DNA of 64,000 bases, from NCBI GenBank assembly GCA_929113105.1, contig OV816028.1:151687740-151751739 (forward strand), read 5' to 3'. This DNA comes from Agrypnus murinus (Eukaryota; Arthropoda; Insecta; Coleoptera; Elateridae). The position numbers and the translations under genes were made by a program. The notes under the pieces were generated by a model. The model saw only the letters and a program-made list of their open reading frames with translations. It was not told the origin of the DNA and did no database searches. How positions within the stretch are numbered: position 1 is the stretch's first letter; each line of letters begins with the position of its first letter. Positions 34,841 to 46,775 of this stretch are shown here, piece by piece.

Positions 34841-35633
34841 GCAAAAAAATTTGCATTCTAAAGTTTTAGTTTATTAGTTTAGAACGACCGTTCTTTCAAA
34901 ACATAAAAAAGAATAAAGGTTTTATTAAAGGAACTTTGAGTACTGCTGTATTTAGAATTCCAATAAATAATAACAATACCTATCGCTAGATAAATTAAAT
35001 GATCTCAACATGTTTTTACTTAATTAACTATTTATTAACCAATAACAAATCAAACTATAATGATAATTAAATGGGTCAGTATCAGAATGATGTAATTTCT
35101 GCCCGCGTTCCCTACTAGAACGCAGGAGAATTCCCTGGATTGTGGGATTTTGTTTTGACTACACTATGTATTCATAAAAACTTGTAAGTTGTTTCAACAA
35201 TATTCAAAATGGAATGTGTGTCGTCTGCATTAGGTCACGATCCTTGTTGTGTTCATGTAACAGATGTCACTTTCTAAAGAGTTTGCATTTAATCCTATTA
35301 CATTTAACACTGACCTGCATCTATCATATGTAAACCTAGGTATAAGTGGAAATCAACATATAGATAAAAGAACAGCTTTCACAAGACTAAAAATGAAATT
35401 GGAAATCCACCTCTCCTCTCCAAGTCAAACATTCCAGAACTGAAGGCTCACGAAATGTTAAATAATTCGTGTGGCAACAAACTGAAGTCTGGCGGGCTGA
35501 TTTGGGAGATACAAGGAATTAACCTTTTGGATGTAGCGAAATCTGATGTTGAACCCTTGTGTTCAAGGGAAAAATTCTAAAAGTAAAATAAGATATATTT
35601 TCATAATTAAAGTCAAATGTACATCTGCGTATC
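34841..35633. other. Unassigned DNA after the satellite
   Basis: No gene or known repeat is seen. Confidence 0.4.
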
Positions 35634-35931
35634 TACATGGTGATTCAAATACAACATGCATCGCTTTAAGAGGCTACAGAGGAAGTTGAGTGCAAGATGA
35701 ACATGCTAGAACCATTTTTATCACAAAAAAAACTCTAATTTTCATCGGAAGCTTGTGCTCGCTGTGTTAATATTTAAAACAATAACAATAAATTATTTGA
35801 TTTTGGCTTGAACTTCTTGACGAAAAGTTGTTTTACTACCTTCCCTCTACATCATTTAATGCATGCTCTGTATCTCTGATTCACTCTGTACATATATGAT
35901 TTACCGTATGTAATCTGATTCACCCTGTATA
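35634..35931. mobile_element. Small inverted-repeat element (MITE candidate)
   Basis: The left end TACATGGTGATTCAAATAC and the right end, read inward as TATACAGGGTGAATCAGAT, are similar. The right side repeats the motif once more (TGTACAGAGTGAATCAGAGA). ACATGCAT follows on the left and GCATGCATTAAATG on the right. About 300 bp, no coding sequence. TACAGGGTGATTC ends are common in insect MITEs. Confidence 0.4.
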
Positions 35932-36827
35932 CAATGGATTCAAAAAGCATTTAAGTTTTAGTTTCAATGGTCTTTGGAGGGCAGTTATTAAAGTCTCACG
36001 TTTGTCTAATCCTCTAATACATCCTGCTGAATTAGTAGCCAATGGTTTAAGGTAATTTGATTTAAAGAAATCATAAGGATTAGAAACGAAATGTAGAAAA
36101 CTGATAGAGATTTCAAGTAATTCAAATAAATTATAAGGAACTGATATATTCATTTTCGTAAATAGGGAATTTCTAAACTTTTGAATGTATTGCTCTATGT
36201 CGTGTCCTCACTGCAGCATAGGGGTGTATTCCCCTACGGAGATACCCTTAAATTAAGCTATCCCTTCGAAACTATTTTGTTTGTCGACTGAATCATTAGA
36301 ACCAATATATTTACTTTCGCTGCGATAATTTCTATCTTACTTCAATTTTTTACAAATTCTGCTTTGGTGTTTTTGTTAATTTTTCAAATTTGCAGTCTGT
36401 ACTGTTAAGTTTCTTTTATCAAATTGTCGTTTCCGTATTTTAATTTCTATCTACATTTACATATATAAACACACAGCGCTTTTTCAAAATCTCAAAATAA
36501 TAAAATACTTGTTAGTGAGCTGAGTGGTTACTCGTAAACTTTTTAACCTGTTCGAGCTGTGTTTTATTTCCAACGAAATCAACCAGGTTAAAAGTATAGT
36601 AGGTAGCCCATCAAGCAATAATCACATTCGTGGATTTATAATTTGGCACAAGTGATTTTGATCCAAGGTTTGGCAGAACTTCTGTACTCAATAAGCGTTG
36701 TAGTCGCAATGAATCGGCATCGACATGAAAGTATAGGCCTGTTAGCGCAGACCCAAAGACAGTCATTTGGTTTCCAGGACTGTTAAAAGCTGACATACCT
36801 ACATACAAATATAATAAAATAACAGTC
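35932..36827. other. Unassigned DNA
   Basis: Open frames on the minus strand at 35920-36153 and 36611-36808 match nothing known and have no supporting signal. Confidence 0.4.
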
Positions 36828-36919
36828 GAAGTTATTAGGCAATAACTTCGTCAATAGATTAATTGCAATAAGGATTAACGATAGGCATCGTTAATCGTTA
36901 TTGCAGTTAATCTATTGAC
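36828..36919. repeat. Two abutting hairpins with identical AGGC loops
   Basis: The first, 36828-36849, is GAAGTTATT, loop AGGC, AATAACTTC, a perfect 9-bp stem. The second starts at the next base and spans 36850-36919: two 33-base arms that pair at 31 positions around another AGGC loop. The outer arm begins GTCAATAGATTAATTGC. There is no spacer between the two. Confidence 0.8.
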
Positions 36920-37937
36920 TATCTCAAGCGTATCTTATAAAAAATAAAAGGGCCTAGGAGAGGAAGGATTACATTAAAACGTAAATCATAAAATACTACT
37001 TGTCCATTTAGTATCAAAAACTGTTGAGACTTGGCACTAAAGTTTACAGTTTTTGTGAAAGTCGACCCACCCCCATCCCTCTGGAAAATCATACCTACCC
37101 AATATACATTTTTCATTACTTATGATAACACCTGGTTATACAAAGGGTATATAAAAGTATCCAAAGTATATAAGAAGGTTCACAGGTTTTTTAGTTTTAT
37201 AATATTACTATAAGCTCTAGGTATGCATACAATGAAGTGATATAAATAATTCCACTACTAGTTTTATAAAACTTATAGTAACCGTTACCGTATAGTGTAG
37301 AGTGGTCAGTTAATCCTTTTTTTTGCGTTTTTTTGAAAACCGTATGAATATTTATCATGGTTGAATAGAGAAGACAACGCTATATCTACTTCAGTAAAAA
37401 AATACCTATCATGTAATTTAAAAAAAGTTCAACGTTTAAGTTAAAGGTGTTATTAATTAATTTTAATAAATACTAGATACTTTAATAAAACATGTTTTTT
37501 TTTGTTTATAAGCTTAATTATTTGTTGGATGTTGTAATCTAAATACGAATAGTGGTTAATGAAAAATTTGAGAAAACTGGAATACAACAGTACATTTTAA
37601 CGCAAATTTTCAAAAAAAATTCGTCTTTCTTTTTCGACTCTATGTTACTGACAATAATACTGACTGGACTGACAACCGAGAAAAATTATAGTTTATAGAC
37701 TTAAACTCTCTAGTTAAAACGGAAAATTTAAAAACTGAAATTAAAAGCAACGTTATATAAGTTAAAGATATGTAGTGTTACTTAAATTTATTTATGGGTA
37801 ATATTAGTCATATTTTAAGAATCCCTTTAGTATTTGTATTGTTCACATACGCATTAAAAATTCCCGCAATACAATCTTGGCCAATAGTTGTGCCAAAATT
37901 TCACAAATAAAGTAGGTAATTATCTATACAAATAGCC
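36920..37937. other. Unassigned AT-rich DNA
   Basis: Short overlapping open frames on both strands near 36919-37213 are unsupported. Nothing else is recognised. Confidence 0.4.
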
Positions 37938-38007
37938 TTTGTAGTGTAGTGACTAGCGTGCTGGTCTCTCACCCAAGCGCCCAAGATAGACTCCCGTTGC
38001 CGGCAAA
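37938..38007 (+). repeat. tRNA-derived SINE head
   Basis: GTAGTGTAGTGACTAGCGTG resembles the A-box region of many insect SINEs. It is followed by GGTCTCTCACCCAAG and a decayed B box, GATAGACTCCC. The stretch closes with TTGCCGGCAAA. The B box has lost its GTTCGA core, so it is an old copy and not a tRNA gene. The rest of the SINE body is not delimited. Confidence 0.45.
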
Positions 38008-38738
38008 TCTAGTTAGGCTTTCTACAATCGTTCCTTTTAGCTCTAACAGAAATATGGGATTTGTATGGTAACTTCTATAAGTCAGCTGCAGCTGCACGAT
38101 GGACTCATATTATAATAATAATCGCCCCTTCCTCCCGCACAGTGGTCGTTATTATATTATTATTATTAGTATCATCTACATATTACACGTCCATTACTAT
38201 GATTTTATTAAACGAGCAAGATAAAATGCCAACTAAGAATTTTAGGAAATGCTTAAATCAGAAAGTGAGGCAATATATAATATTACAAATAAATGATCAA
38301 GAGAGAAAACGATGTGATTACGAGACGAAAAGAGTAATGTAAATCTGGTAACCGAAATATTACCACACTGCAATAGGTACAAATCTACATTTTACCATTA
38401 AAAATGCCGTTGTATAAGAAGTTATATAGTGGCAACGAAAACATTTCTGTTACTATTGTTTTATAAACTTTGAAGTTACATACACATACCGCTACTAAAC
38501 AATGGTGTTCGTAACCCTTATAAACTGCTACGCTTAAGCTCTTTAAGAAAACAGAGATGTTGCCGTTACTAATTAATTATATAAATTAAGGTTATATAAA
38601 CATAGTGATCTTAAGGTTGTGGCTGCTATTACATAAACAACAATGTTGATTGGGTGCAGAGGCCACATTTCAATTCAAACAATAAATCTCGATCTGACCT
38701 ATATTAGTAGTGGTATGTCACAGTCTGTAAGTGTTATA
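38008..38738. other. Unassigned DNA
   Basis: An open frame at 38061-38342 includes an ATT/ATA-rich run and is not credible as a gene. Part of it may be the body of the SINE. Confidence 0.35.
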
Positions 38739-38950
38739 TACAGTGTCTGCCAACAAAAATTGGATCTATATAAGAAAATCTTGTAATATTCTGATTGTAA
38801 AAAAACTTTGTAGGGCAATCACAACTAGGAACATTTTTTCCTAATACAAATTTTCCATACTTTAACAAATAAGGTCATTTTTGACATGGCATATTTCAAA
38901 TATATTTTTGGACACAGAACTATGGATCTAACTTTATGGCATACACTGTA
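38739..38950. mobile_element. 212-bp MITE with TACAGTGT ends
   Basis: The left end TACAGTGTCTGCCAACAAAA and the right end, read inward as TACAGTGTATGCCATAAAG, match at most positions. Both then continue into a TGGATC or AGATCC word. TA lies just outside the left end and the end words themselves start with TA, in keeping with a Tc1/mariner-type MITE. No coding sequence. Confidence 0.5.
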
Positions 38951-40394
38951 TTGTTGCAATCAATGCATTAAGCCTGTTACTATCGAAACTATATTCACGT
39001 GAGAGTCCTGTAAAGAAAAAATGACAATTCTTGGTAAGCTCTGGAGATCAAACCTATTTTTCTCAGAGACCATCCTTTAGAAAATCTGTAGTTTTGAGTC
39101 ACTTGGAGTAACTTTCGAGAACTGTCTAGAACGCTCCAAAATCTTCTAGAACTTTCTGTTCGCTAATTCGGCCGACTTCTCTGGAAATGGGTAATATCTC
39201 CCACTATTACCCAATATCTAATATGAATTTTGAGGATTTATATATAACAATAATATGCCAGTGAAAGGTATGTTTAGATTTTTAGCAGAACCCCAGAAAC
39301 TAAACAAGTACATTAAATAAATGCAGCTTATGAACACAATTAAAAACGTGTGATCATTAGGTCAGCTTAGTTGTAAGGGTTCGTTTCAAACCAGAAAGGG
39401 TGTATAAAATTTGTCGACGATTAACTTTAATTTTGCCCAGAAGCCGAGGGGCTAAATTGGATTGGAATTGGAAAAGTTCTAAAAACACTATTATTTTCTT
39501 TTTGCATACCAAATAGTTTTTTGGTAAGTCTAGTTAAAGATGGTTTCGATGAGTTTTAAACAGCTAAAGATTATTATAAATGGAAAAAAAACTTATGCTT
39601 TAAATTAAAGACAAATCTGATGCAATAGCTAAAAGAGAAACCACCATTACCAAATGTAACAATTTTTAATAACTCCATCAACGTAATATTTAGGACAATA
39701 TCATGTCAGCTGTACTTCAATTTCAAACCTTTTATAGAAAACAATCCGATCAAATAATAAATTAAAACTAATATTTCATGACATTAACAATCGATATGAG
39801 TAGTAAAATATAGGTACATGTCCTTTATCAATAAATTCGACTGTTCTAAATATTAAAAAGCAAGATAATGTCACACAACTGACGTGCAATATCCAGTTCA
39901 ACGATTGCCTTTAACTCAGCTGTGATAGGTTTCTGATTGATCAATCAATAACTGAAATATCACATCAAAAATATCAAGAATTAATTTTTTACTTTCCAAA
40001 TGTCACACTGTAATGAGCATAACGGAAAAAGATAAAATTAAAGAAGAATATCATTTATAAAATTATAAATTATTATATGCTTCATATTTTCTAATTTAAA
40101 GATATTTATCAGAACAAGCTTTCATACTATTATTCACATTCATAACAAATGAATTTCATTGTGTTTTTAACACTTATCATTCAATCTATGCACACCCAGC
40201 AATGTATGTGAATGCATAAATCTCGCACCGCCGCGCGTTGCGTTGCTGTTGCGATTTCTTGTTTTACTTTTATTCGAATTCTTTTTTATTTAACTAATAA
40301 CGTAATCTCATTATTTCCTCCATTGTCTGACAAATTAACTGATCGGATCAGTTCGGAAAACAAAATGGCTCCATTTAATCTAAACAACCTGTAG
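38951..40394. other. Unassigned DNA
   Basis: No gene is supported. A 60-codon open frame at 40212-40394 matches nothing known. Confidence 0.4.
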
Positions 40395-40825
40395 CATGGG
40401 CGCCCGCAGAAGGGGGGCCATGGACCACCTGATAATAATTTGCCACTAACCTCTTATCTGGTTCATTCGCAATAGAGGATGTATATATAGCAAACGTACC
40501 TACTCGCAGAGAGCGCAAGCAAGTGCTCCGCGGTTTCGACCCAGCCGCCACCGGTCGGTCGGTCTTTATTTTCTTGGATTAAAAAGTTACACAATGTGAG
40601 CCATGTATCTTACCCCAACCTTAAACTGAAGTAACAGAGATACCGCAGGGTAAAGTCAAATTTGTCTTGACTTTGGCATAAACTTATCCATATTGTCACC
40701 TTGTTTAAAATGTTTTTTCTACGACCATATTGTTTTTAACATCTCGAGTCTAGTACAGCAATATAATATGGAAAACAAGTTTCTGATTTGGACCCCCTTG
40801 AGAAAATCTTCCGTAGACGCCCATG
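40395..40825. mobile_element. Candidate small transposon with CATGGGCG ends
   Basis: The left end reads CATGGGCGCCCGCAGAAGG and the right end, read inward, CATGGGCGTCTACGGAAG. The terminal 8 bases are identical and the next ten partly so. The segment is GC-richer than its flanks, about 430 bp, and has no coding sequence. No target duplication is clear. Confidence 0.4.
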
Positions 40826-42648
40826 ATCCGAAGTTGTAAATATTTTTTCCTCTCCGGACTAGTTGCTCTCTCCGAGTCTTGCTTTATTTTATTCCAGTGA
40901 CTGCGATAAGCTCGAAGCGCAGTTGGCTTAAAAGCCTTTTGTGCTTACAATGCCGAAATCACTTCTCTATGCTAATATTTTGCTTTCTTATAATAATACA
41001 TCTATTCATTGTCTATTGTTTACTGTTTAAAGTGTACAATTTTGATGCTAATAATGATTATAATAGCTATGCGTGCTCTTCCTGTAAGGTAGCACTTAAT
41101 GGAGGATGTGTTGATATTGTTAAAGGCAGGGGAGAAGGAAGAAGGAAAAACGAAAAGGCTACTATACTAGTAATTTGATTTCACTAAAGACATCATGTTA
41201 TGGAGGTTTTTTAGTGTTATTGTGGGGTAAAATGATGCGGGCTGGCGATAAACAGAAGGTTCGTACCCGTGTTTAAGTGGCACGTGCTCAACTACTCTCA
41301 CGTTAATTGTAGTGCATCCACTTCCTGTTTGAGCTGAAACTATTTGTCGCTGCTGCGTTACTCCTGCTCCTCTTCAACTCTTGACTGATTCCCACTTCTT
41401 GGTTATTATTATTTTCGTTTTGTTTGGTTGTGTATGCATGGTGCAACCGGCATTATAATTTTATGGGTATTTTTTTTGTATGATGTAGATAGTAACATGA
41501 TGGCGATTTCGAGTAACTATTTATATGTTAACGGTTCTCTTGAATAAAATTTATATATTTTATAGCTGTAAGTGTGGTTTTGAAATTCAAATTTGTGGAA
41601 GCTATAAATTTAGAAAACAAACAAAAGGACAATAATTGCCGTTTATTTAAAACGGTGTTTTTTATCTGAACGATTGGAATTATTATATAATTTAACTATT
41701 AATGGAGCTTCTGCGTTATTTATTGATTATTTATTAAAAGTAGACAATTCTTAACAGTTCATGTTTGTTGTTAAACTGTACTGCATGTTCGTCTTTTCTT
41801 GCTTACCAGGCATGTTCAGGTCATTAAAAGGGTAAAATATATGTACCAACAAACTGGGCTAACTTAGTGCAATTAAGTTATTGTTTCAAGCTTTACTTCG
41901 TGAAACTCCTGAAGTTAAATGTGACAAAACAAAACAAATTTCTCAATTAAGCAGTTTTCAAGAATTCGTTTCAAAAACTCAGCTATGAGAAAATAATTTA
42001 AGAAAAAATAGACTCGAAAGCCTCACTTTACTACCAGATTTGTTGGGCAAACCAAGCTGAAAATATTTAAGCAGGTGACGACCAAATTACAGATACTCGA
42101 GACCTTCTAGATTTAAGTTTCAGCAAAATTCATGACGATACCAAATGTGCTACCAGACGACATACAATACAAAAGCTCTACATTCAAAAAGAGACTATAA
42201 ATAATCTTATAGGTATAAAAGACACTGGAATTCTCGAAAGAGTTCCACAATTTCAACTTCTCTAAGTACACAATAAATTAGTCTTAACCAGTAGCCACCA
42301 GGGCTAAATCTGAGCGAATTCAAAGTATTAAGAAGAATCTTGAGCGTTAAGCAATATCAAACCATGAGACTGATGGCCCAGTTAATTAATATAATATTAA
42401 GTGAATATCAAATAAGGTAGCTGAGAAGTTTACCCAGCCACCTTAAAAAGTGAATCAAGACATCTAATGCCACCTAGAGATAATTCTCTGTCGTTTTCTC
42501 GTTTTCTGTCTGTATATCACATTACCGATTACAACTTTTTTTTGCGTCTTTCTTTTCAACAAGTCATGTGAGCGATCAAAAATTACACAACCATATCTAC
42601 GTATCTTTATATGTGAGTTTCTCTTGAAGGTGTACACATCCCATTTCA
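40826..42648. other. Unassigned DNA
   Basis: A 99-codon open frame at 40879-41178 has no recognisable motif. Nothing else is supported. Confidence 0.4.
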
Positions 42649-42884
42649 CATCCCACAGACACGTCTTTCTATGTTGCTAGAAAGCTACTGTTTAGCGTTG
42701 GTACCAACATGTTAAAAAATGTTGTAGTTAAACTGTTGGCAACAAGCAGTTTCCTATCAACACACTGAACACACATTTCGCGTTGTTGTCAATAATTTAG
42801 TCATCATTGCAACTAAAAATGTTGGCAACAACACGAAATATAGCAGTTTTATAGCAACACATTAAAAGGCGTGTCTGTGAGATG
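42649..42884. mobile_element. 236-bp MITE with CATCCCACAGACACG ends
   Basis: The left end CATCCCACAGACACG and the right end, read inward as CATCTCACAGACACG, differ at one base. They continue alike for some 40 bp (TTGCTAGAAAGCTACTG against TTGCTATAAAACTGCTA). The body repeats ATGTTGGCAACAA-like words in both directions. No coding sequence, and no target duplication is certain. Confidence 0.6.
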
Positions 42885-43724
42885 CCTGATTTAAGAGAAA
42901 CTCTCGGTATACTTAAACTTGGATCATTCATACATGGAACTTACTACCAATTACATTGATTTTACACAATAGTACTAATGACAAAGTACCTTAAAAAACC
43001 ACTCGTAAAAAAGTATAAACTATTTTCCTTTGCTATACCCTCGAAGAATATTTGGATCTATGCCCAAAAGCTTGACTATTCCAATAAAGTTTGGAATCTG
43101 GTGCAGCAAAAACAACAATTGCTATTGCATATTATTTATTAGTAAGGATAAACGGGCACGTTCAGTGTTCCATCTTTTATAAAATCAGTTTACAATATGT
43201 GTTAAGGCAAAGCACAGTGGATGCTGGTTTAATTTTATTTTAACATCCAAAACTGAACTTCTGTTTATTATCTTTGCTTCTTTATTGTAAATTCATACAA
43301 TTTTATTTTTAATATAATTTTAATTATCTTGTCTATCATGAAAAACAACATTTACCTTTATAAAGCTAAATAAATCCCAGGGCTGGCTGCAACAATATGC
43401 ATAAGAGATGTCTTGGCCAAAGGTGACCGCTGGCTTAGAATCGACCATGTACGCTAAGATACAATATGATGAATAGTAATTCATCAAAAAGGACGTTAGC
43501 ACAGCAACGCAGATACTAAATCCAGAAAACCATGAACTGCAGAACAAGGTAGATATTACCAAATATTGGAGAATACAGAAAAACTGATTGTGGAAAAACC
43601 AGAAGAACTCTCCGAGCAACATCTGTGGAAGTATACATTGATGACGTCTATTGATCTTCACATAAACTACGAAAATGTCAAAAGAAGGACGATGATTTGA
43701 AAATTTTCAATAGATGGATTAAGA
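42885..43724. other. Unassigned DNA upstream of the gypsy fragment
   Basis: A minus-strand 113-codon open frame at 43320-43661 is probably a shadow. The plus strand here may be a decayed upstream part of the gypsy pol, but I cannot show it. Confidence 0.3.
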
Positions 43725-44345
43725 ATGGAGTTAGACTTACCAGCCAAGAAGTATCCGATGGAACACGCATCAACTGGTCTTGTCAAAATTACAGATAAAA
43801 ACTGTTATGGAATAACTTTTTGGGACAAAGAAACCTTTTGGTTAAGAAGTCCAGAAGAATCCAGCGGAGCCAACTGTCGCGGTAATATTGAAGGATGGTG
43901 CAAGAAATGCAACGCAAAAAATACCTACAACTACAGGACCCTTTGGTGAACCCTTTAAAAGAATGGCAATAGACATCTTTGGACCGCGTCCTACAGCAGA
44001 AAAGGGAAGAACTACCTAGTGGTGATTATGGATTATTTTTCGAGCTTAATTCCGACCAGGAATTAAATTCAAATTCTAACAGTGGCAAGAATTGATGAAA
44101 ATCATTGGTATCAAAAAAATATGTACAACATGTATATCTAACCGCAGTCAGATGGAATGGCTGAAAGGCCCAACAAAACGGATTGCCAGTATCTGTCTCC
44201 GAAAATGTGTTGCTACCCTATAGAAATGCAGAATGCAGCTACAGTCCATCGATGATGGTTACTAGTGGAAAGATGAAGCTTCTTCTGATATTCTGTTTGG
44301 AAAATCACCTTCAAATGAAGAGGATAAATGCGTTATTCCCCAGTA
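43725..44345 (+). pseudogene. Ty3/gypsy integrase remnant
   Basis: Three pieces follow in integrase order but in different frames. A zinc-binding region ends in RGNIEGWCKKCN (about 43875-43920). Next comes the start of the catalytic core, KRMAIDIFGP (43957-43986), with its first Asp at 43972-43974. Last is PQSDGMAERPNKT near 44144-44182, the region that holds the catalytic Glu. Stops and frameshifts separate them. Ty3/gypsy integrase inserts element cDNA into chromosomes; this copy is inactive. The reverse transcriptase and LTRs are not identified nearby. Confidence 0.65.
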
Positions 44346-45036
44346 AATAAAAGGTTTGTGTTAAAAACTTGTCGAGGCGTGTTTGCCTAACAATGTCTGA
44401 AGGTCGTAGAACCAGTCTTTTTTTGAAAATTTCAAGATGATTGAAGAATCTCAGCGTTTGTATTGAGTTATTGCAGCTGAACAAGTTACGACTTCACAAT
44501 TCTTACAATAACTATTTAGCTATTTAACAAGAGAGAATAATGGAGAAGACTAATTGTTTTAAAACGACACGGATAATGATTTTACTTACAAAAAAGAATG
44601 GTTCACCATCATTGGAACAGATTGCTTTAGAAGGGACTACGTGGCCATAATAAACGAATTCAAGAATTTCTTCCCTGACAAAACATGAGAACATAACAAT
44701 TTCTACTTCCACAAAAAATTCAATAGGCGGAAAAGTATACTACTATCTAATTAAACTTATATTCCAAAGGACTGACTTTCATAACGTTCCCCATCAGTTA
44801 CATGGGGCCCATATTTATTATAATGCTGACAAATACTGTCATTTAGACCTTGTCTGTCTGTTAGATCCTATTTTTGGAGGTGCCCCGACAGTCAATCTCA
44901 CCAAGTCTGCCCAGATAAATTATATAGAAGATCAGGGGGTGATCTGCCGCAGAGCGATAGACATGGACAGTGCGGCTTGTTGTACAGGTTTGGACCTATT
45001 TCTTACAGTAAGCCACCGAAAGGACTACTACGTGTG
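44346..45036. other. Unassigned DNA between two retroelement remnants
   Basis: No gene is seen. About 44780-45000 may be the decayed 5' part of the LINE that follows. Confidence 0.3.
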
Positions 45037-45300
45037 ACTTAATGAAGATCAAGGAATCGGCTCTATAATCAGAACCCTCATAAAAGAACTAAATGCCAAC
45101 GCAAAGACAAGAATTGAAACGAGTCACAAGCTCACGAAAAAGAATATGCGTCTGCAGGCATACCACAGGGTGACAATCCAAGTCCAACACTGTTTAGTTT
45201 GGTAATCAATCTAATTAAGGGTATAAGAAAATCCAGAAAGAGTCAACAAAATAATACAAACAATAGGATATTTACCATTGCAACAAATGAACGGCTTAGA
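45037..45300 (+). pseudogene. LINE reverse transcriptase remnant
   Basis: One frame reads NEDQGIGSIIRTLIKELN and then RIETSHKLTKK. After a frameshift near 45150 it continues AGIPQGDNPSPTLFSLVINL, the QGD-x-x-SPTLF motif of non-LTR reverse transcriptases. A weak later segment (INYLETLNYL near 45345) could be the following GYLG-like region. The catalytic YADD box is not seen and stops interrupt the frame. Confidence 0.6.
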
Positions 45301-46026
45301 AGCAAATTAATAGCAGACGGCTGACCAATAGAATAAGTCATCGGAATTAACTACTTAGAAACGTTAAATTATCTCCAGTAGACGAGATCAATTCAATACT
45401 CAAGAGTGAAACAGCGAAAACGGCAGCAGTATCGGATGCTTTGTCGCTCGCAAATAATGACATTTTTGGATTCACCTAAGGTCATGGTCAAAGCTTAGCA
45501 ATTTTTCTAAGACACCCTTCGCCATTTCTGATTCAAGAAAAAGGTCAAGGCTAAAGCCAAAAATTCAAAAGTTACAAGTCAAATCATGCTTGAAGACAAT
45601 ATACGAGAACGAAATAACTATGATGTGTGGCAGACCCCGGAAAAAACTAAAAGACTACTGAACGTGTCAGAACAATTAAGAGACAGCCAGTAAACGACAG
45701 GTCAAACCAATAGTATAAAAAGTTTATTTGGAGGGTCCTCTGCCTATTACCAGAATATGTTATTAGAGTACATCCACTCTGCTGCCAGATCAAGATAAAT
45801 GCCATAAAAACGGCATCACATAGTTTGCAAAAGTTCTCCAAATAGACGTTGTTACTAGAGTGGGATAGATAGCGTCGTATAAAGACGGCCACTTCATTGA
45901 GGTACGTTATGATACTCCACTTTGACAACGGGAAGTTGAGTATTTTATTGACACATAGATTGCCACGACGTTAACAAAACGTAAAAAGTCTATGAGGCTG
46001 GATAGGTTATATTGTTACAAATATAC
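45301..46026. other. Unassigned DNA, possibly decayed LINE 3' part
   Basis: No motif is clear after the reverse transcriptase fragment. A minus-strand open frame at 45647-45928 is unsupported. Confidence 0.3.
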
Positions 46027-46775
46027 GGGGTGTCCTGTTTAACAGTCTACACTCAATTATTCGGACAAGCTTCAGGCTATAGTAATGGAGTTAAAAAAAC
46101 TTCTACTTTACGAAATCAGTTTTAGAACTTATTTTCGAACATATACTGGTTCCGCACATGACGTCATCGGGATTTTTAAAATAGGACGATTAGGTACGGA
46201 TCGATTTGAAACGGTCGATAGCAAGTGTGATTCTGAATAAAAACGTATTAAGGTGCCACATGTCTACTGTGCATAATATCGGAGCTAGAACTAATTAACG
46301 GGATCTGTTTCGTTTAACAGTCTACAGGTCTACACTTAATTATTCGGACAAACTGCTGGCAATGGAATTAAAAGAACTGTATATTTCGACCTCTAGTTTA
46401 CCAAATCAGTAACAGAACCCATATTGGAACTTGTGTTGGTACCGGTTATGCCGTCATCGGGTTTTTTTTTAAATAGATCCATTATGTTTGAAGCTTTAAT
46501 TGGTTGTAGCTTCGTTATTATGAATTGTAGCCCTATGGTACCTTAATACTCTTCTAGTCAGAATCACACTTGGTATAGATCTTCATACTTAAAGCCTAAT
46601 AATCCCATTAAAAAAAATCCGATGACGTCATGTACGGTACCAGCACATGTTCTGAAATGGGTTCTAATACTGATTTCGTAAACTAGCTGTCGAAATATAC
46701 AAAGCCTTTTTAATACCATTGCTATAACCTACAGCTTGCCTAAATGATTAAGTGTAGATTGTTAAACAGTACCCA
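46027..46775. mobile_element. MITE pair: one complete copy and one partial copy in opposite orientation
   Basis: The complete copy, about 46299-46775, has inverted ends of some 165 bp. The left end has GTTTAACAGTCTACA and ACTTAATTATTCGGACAA. The right end, read inward, has GTTTAACAATCTACACTTAA. Both carry TTTACGAAATCAGT-like and GACGTCATCGG-like words. The adjoining partial copy, 46027-46298, has the same left end followed by the same body in the other direction (AAGTGTGATTCTGA and ATTAAGGT). It lacks its second inverted end. No coding sequence. Confidence 0.65.

Noticed and set aside
37938..38007. Functional tRNA gene
   Set aside because: The B box has lost its GTTCGA core and the cloverleaf is incomplete.
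43320..43661. 113-codon minus-strand open frame with Cys and aromatic residues
   Set aside because: No motif recognised; it lies next to a decayed gypsy pol on the other strand and is probably a shadow.
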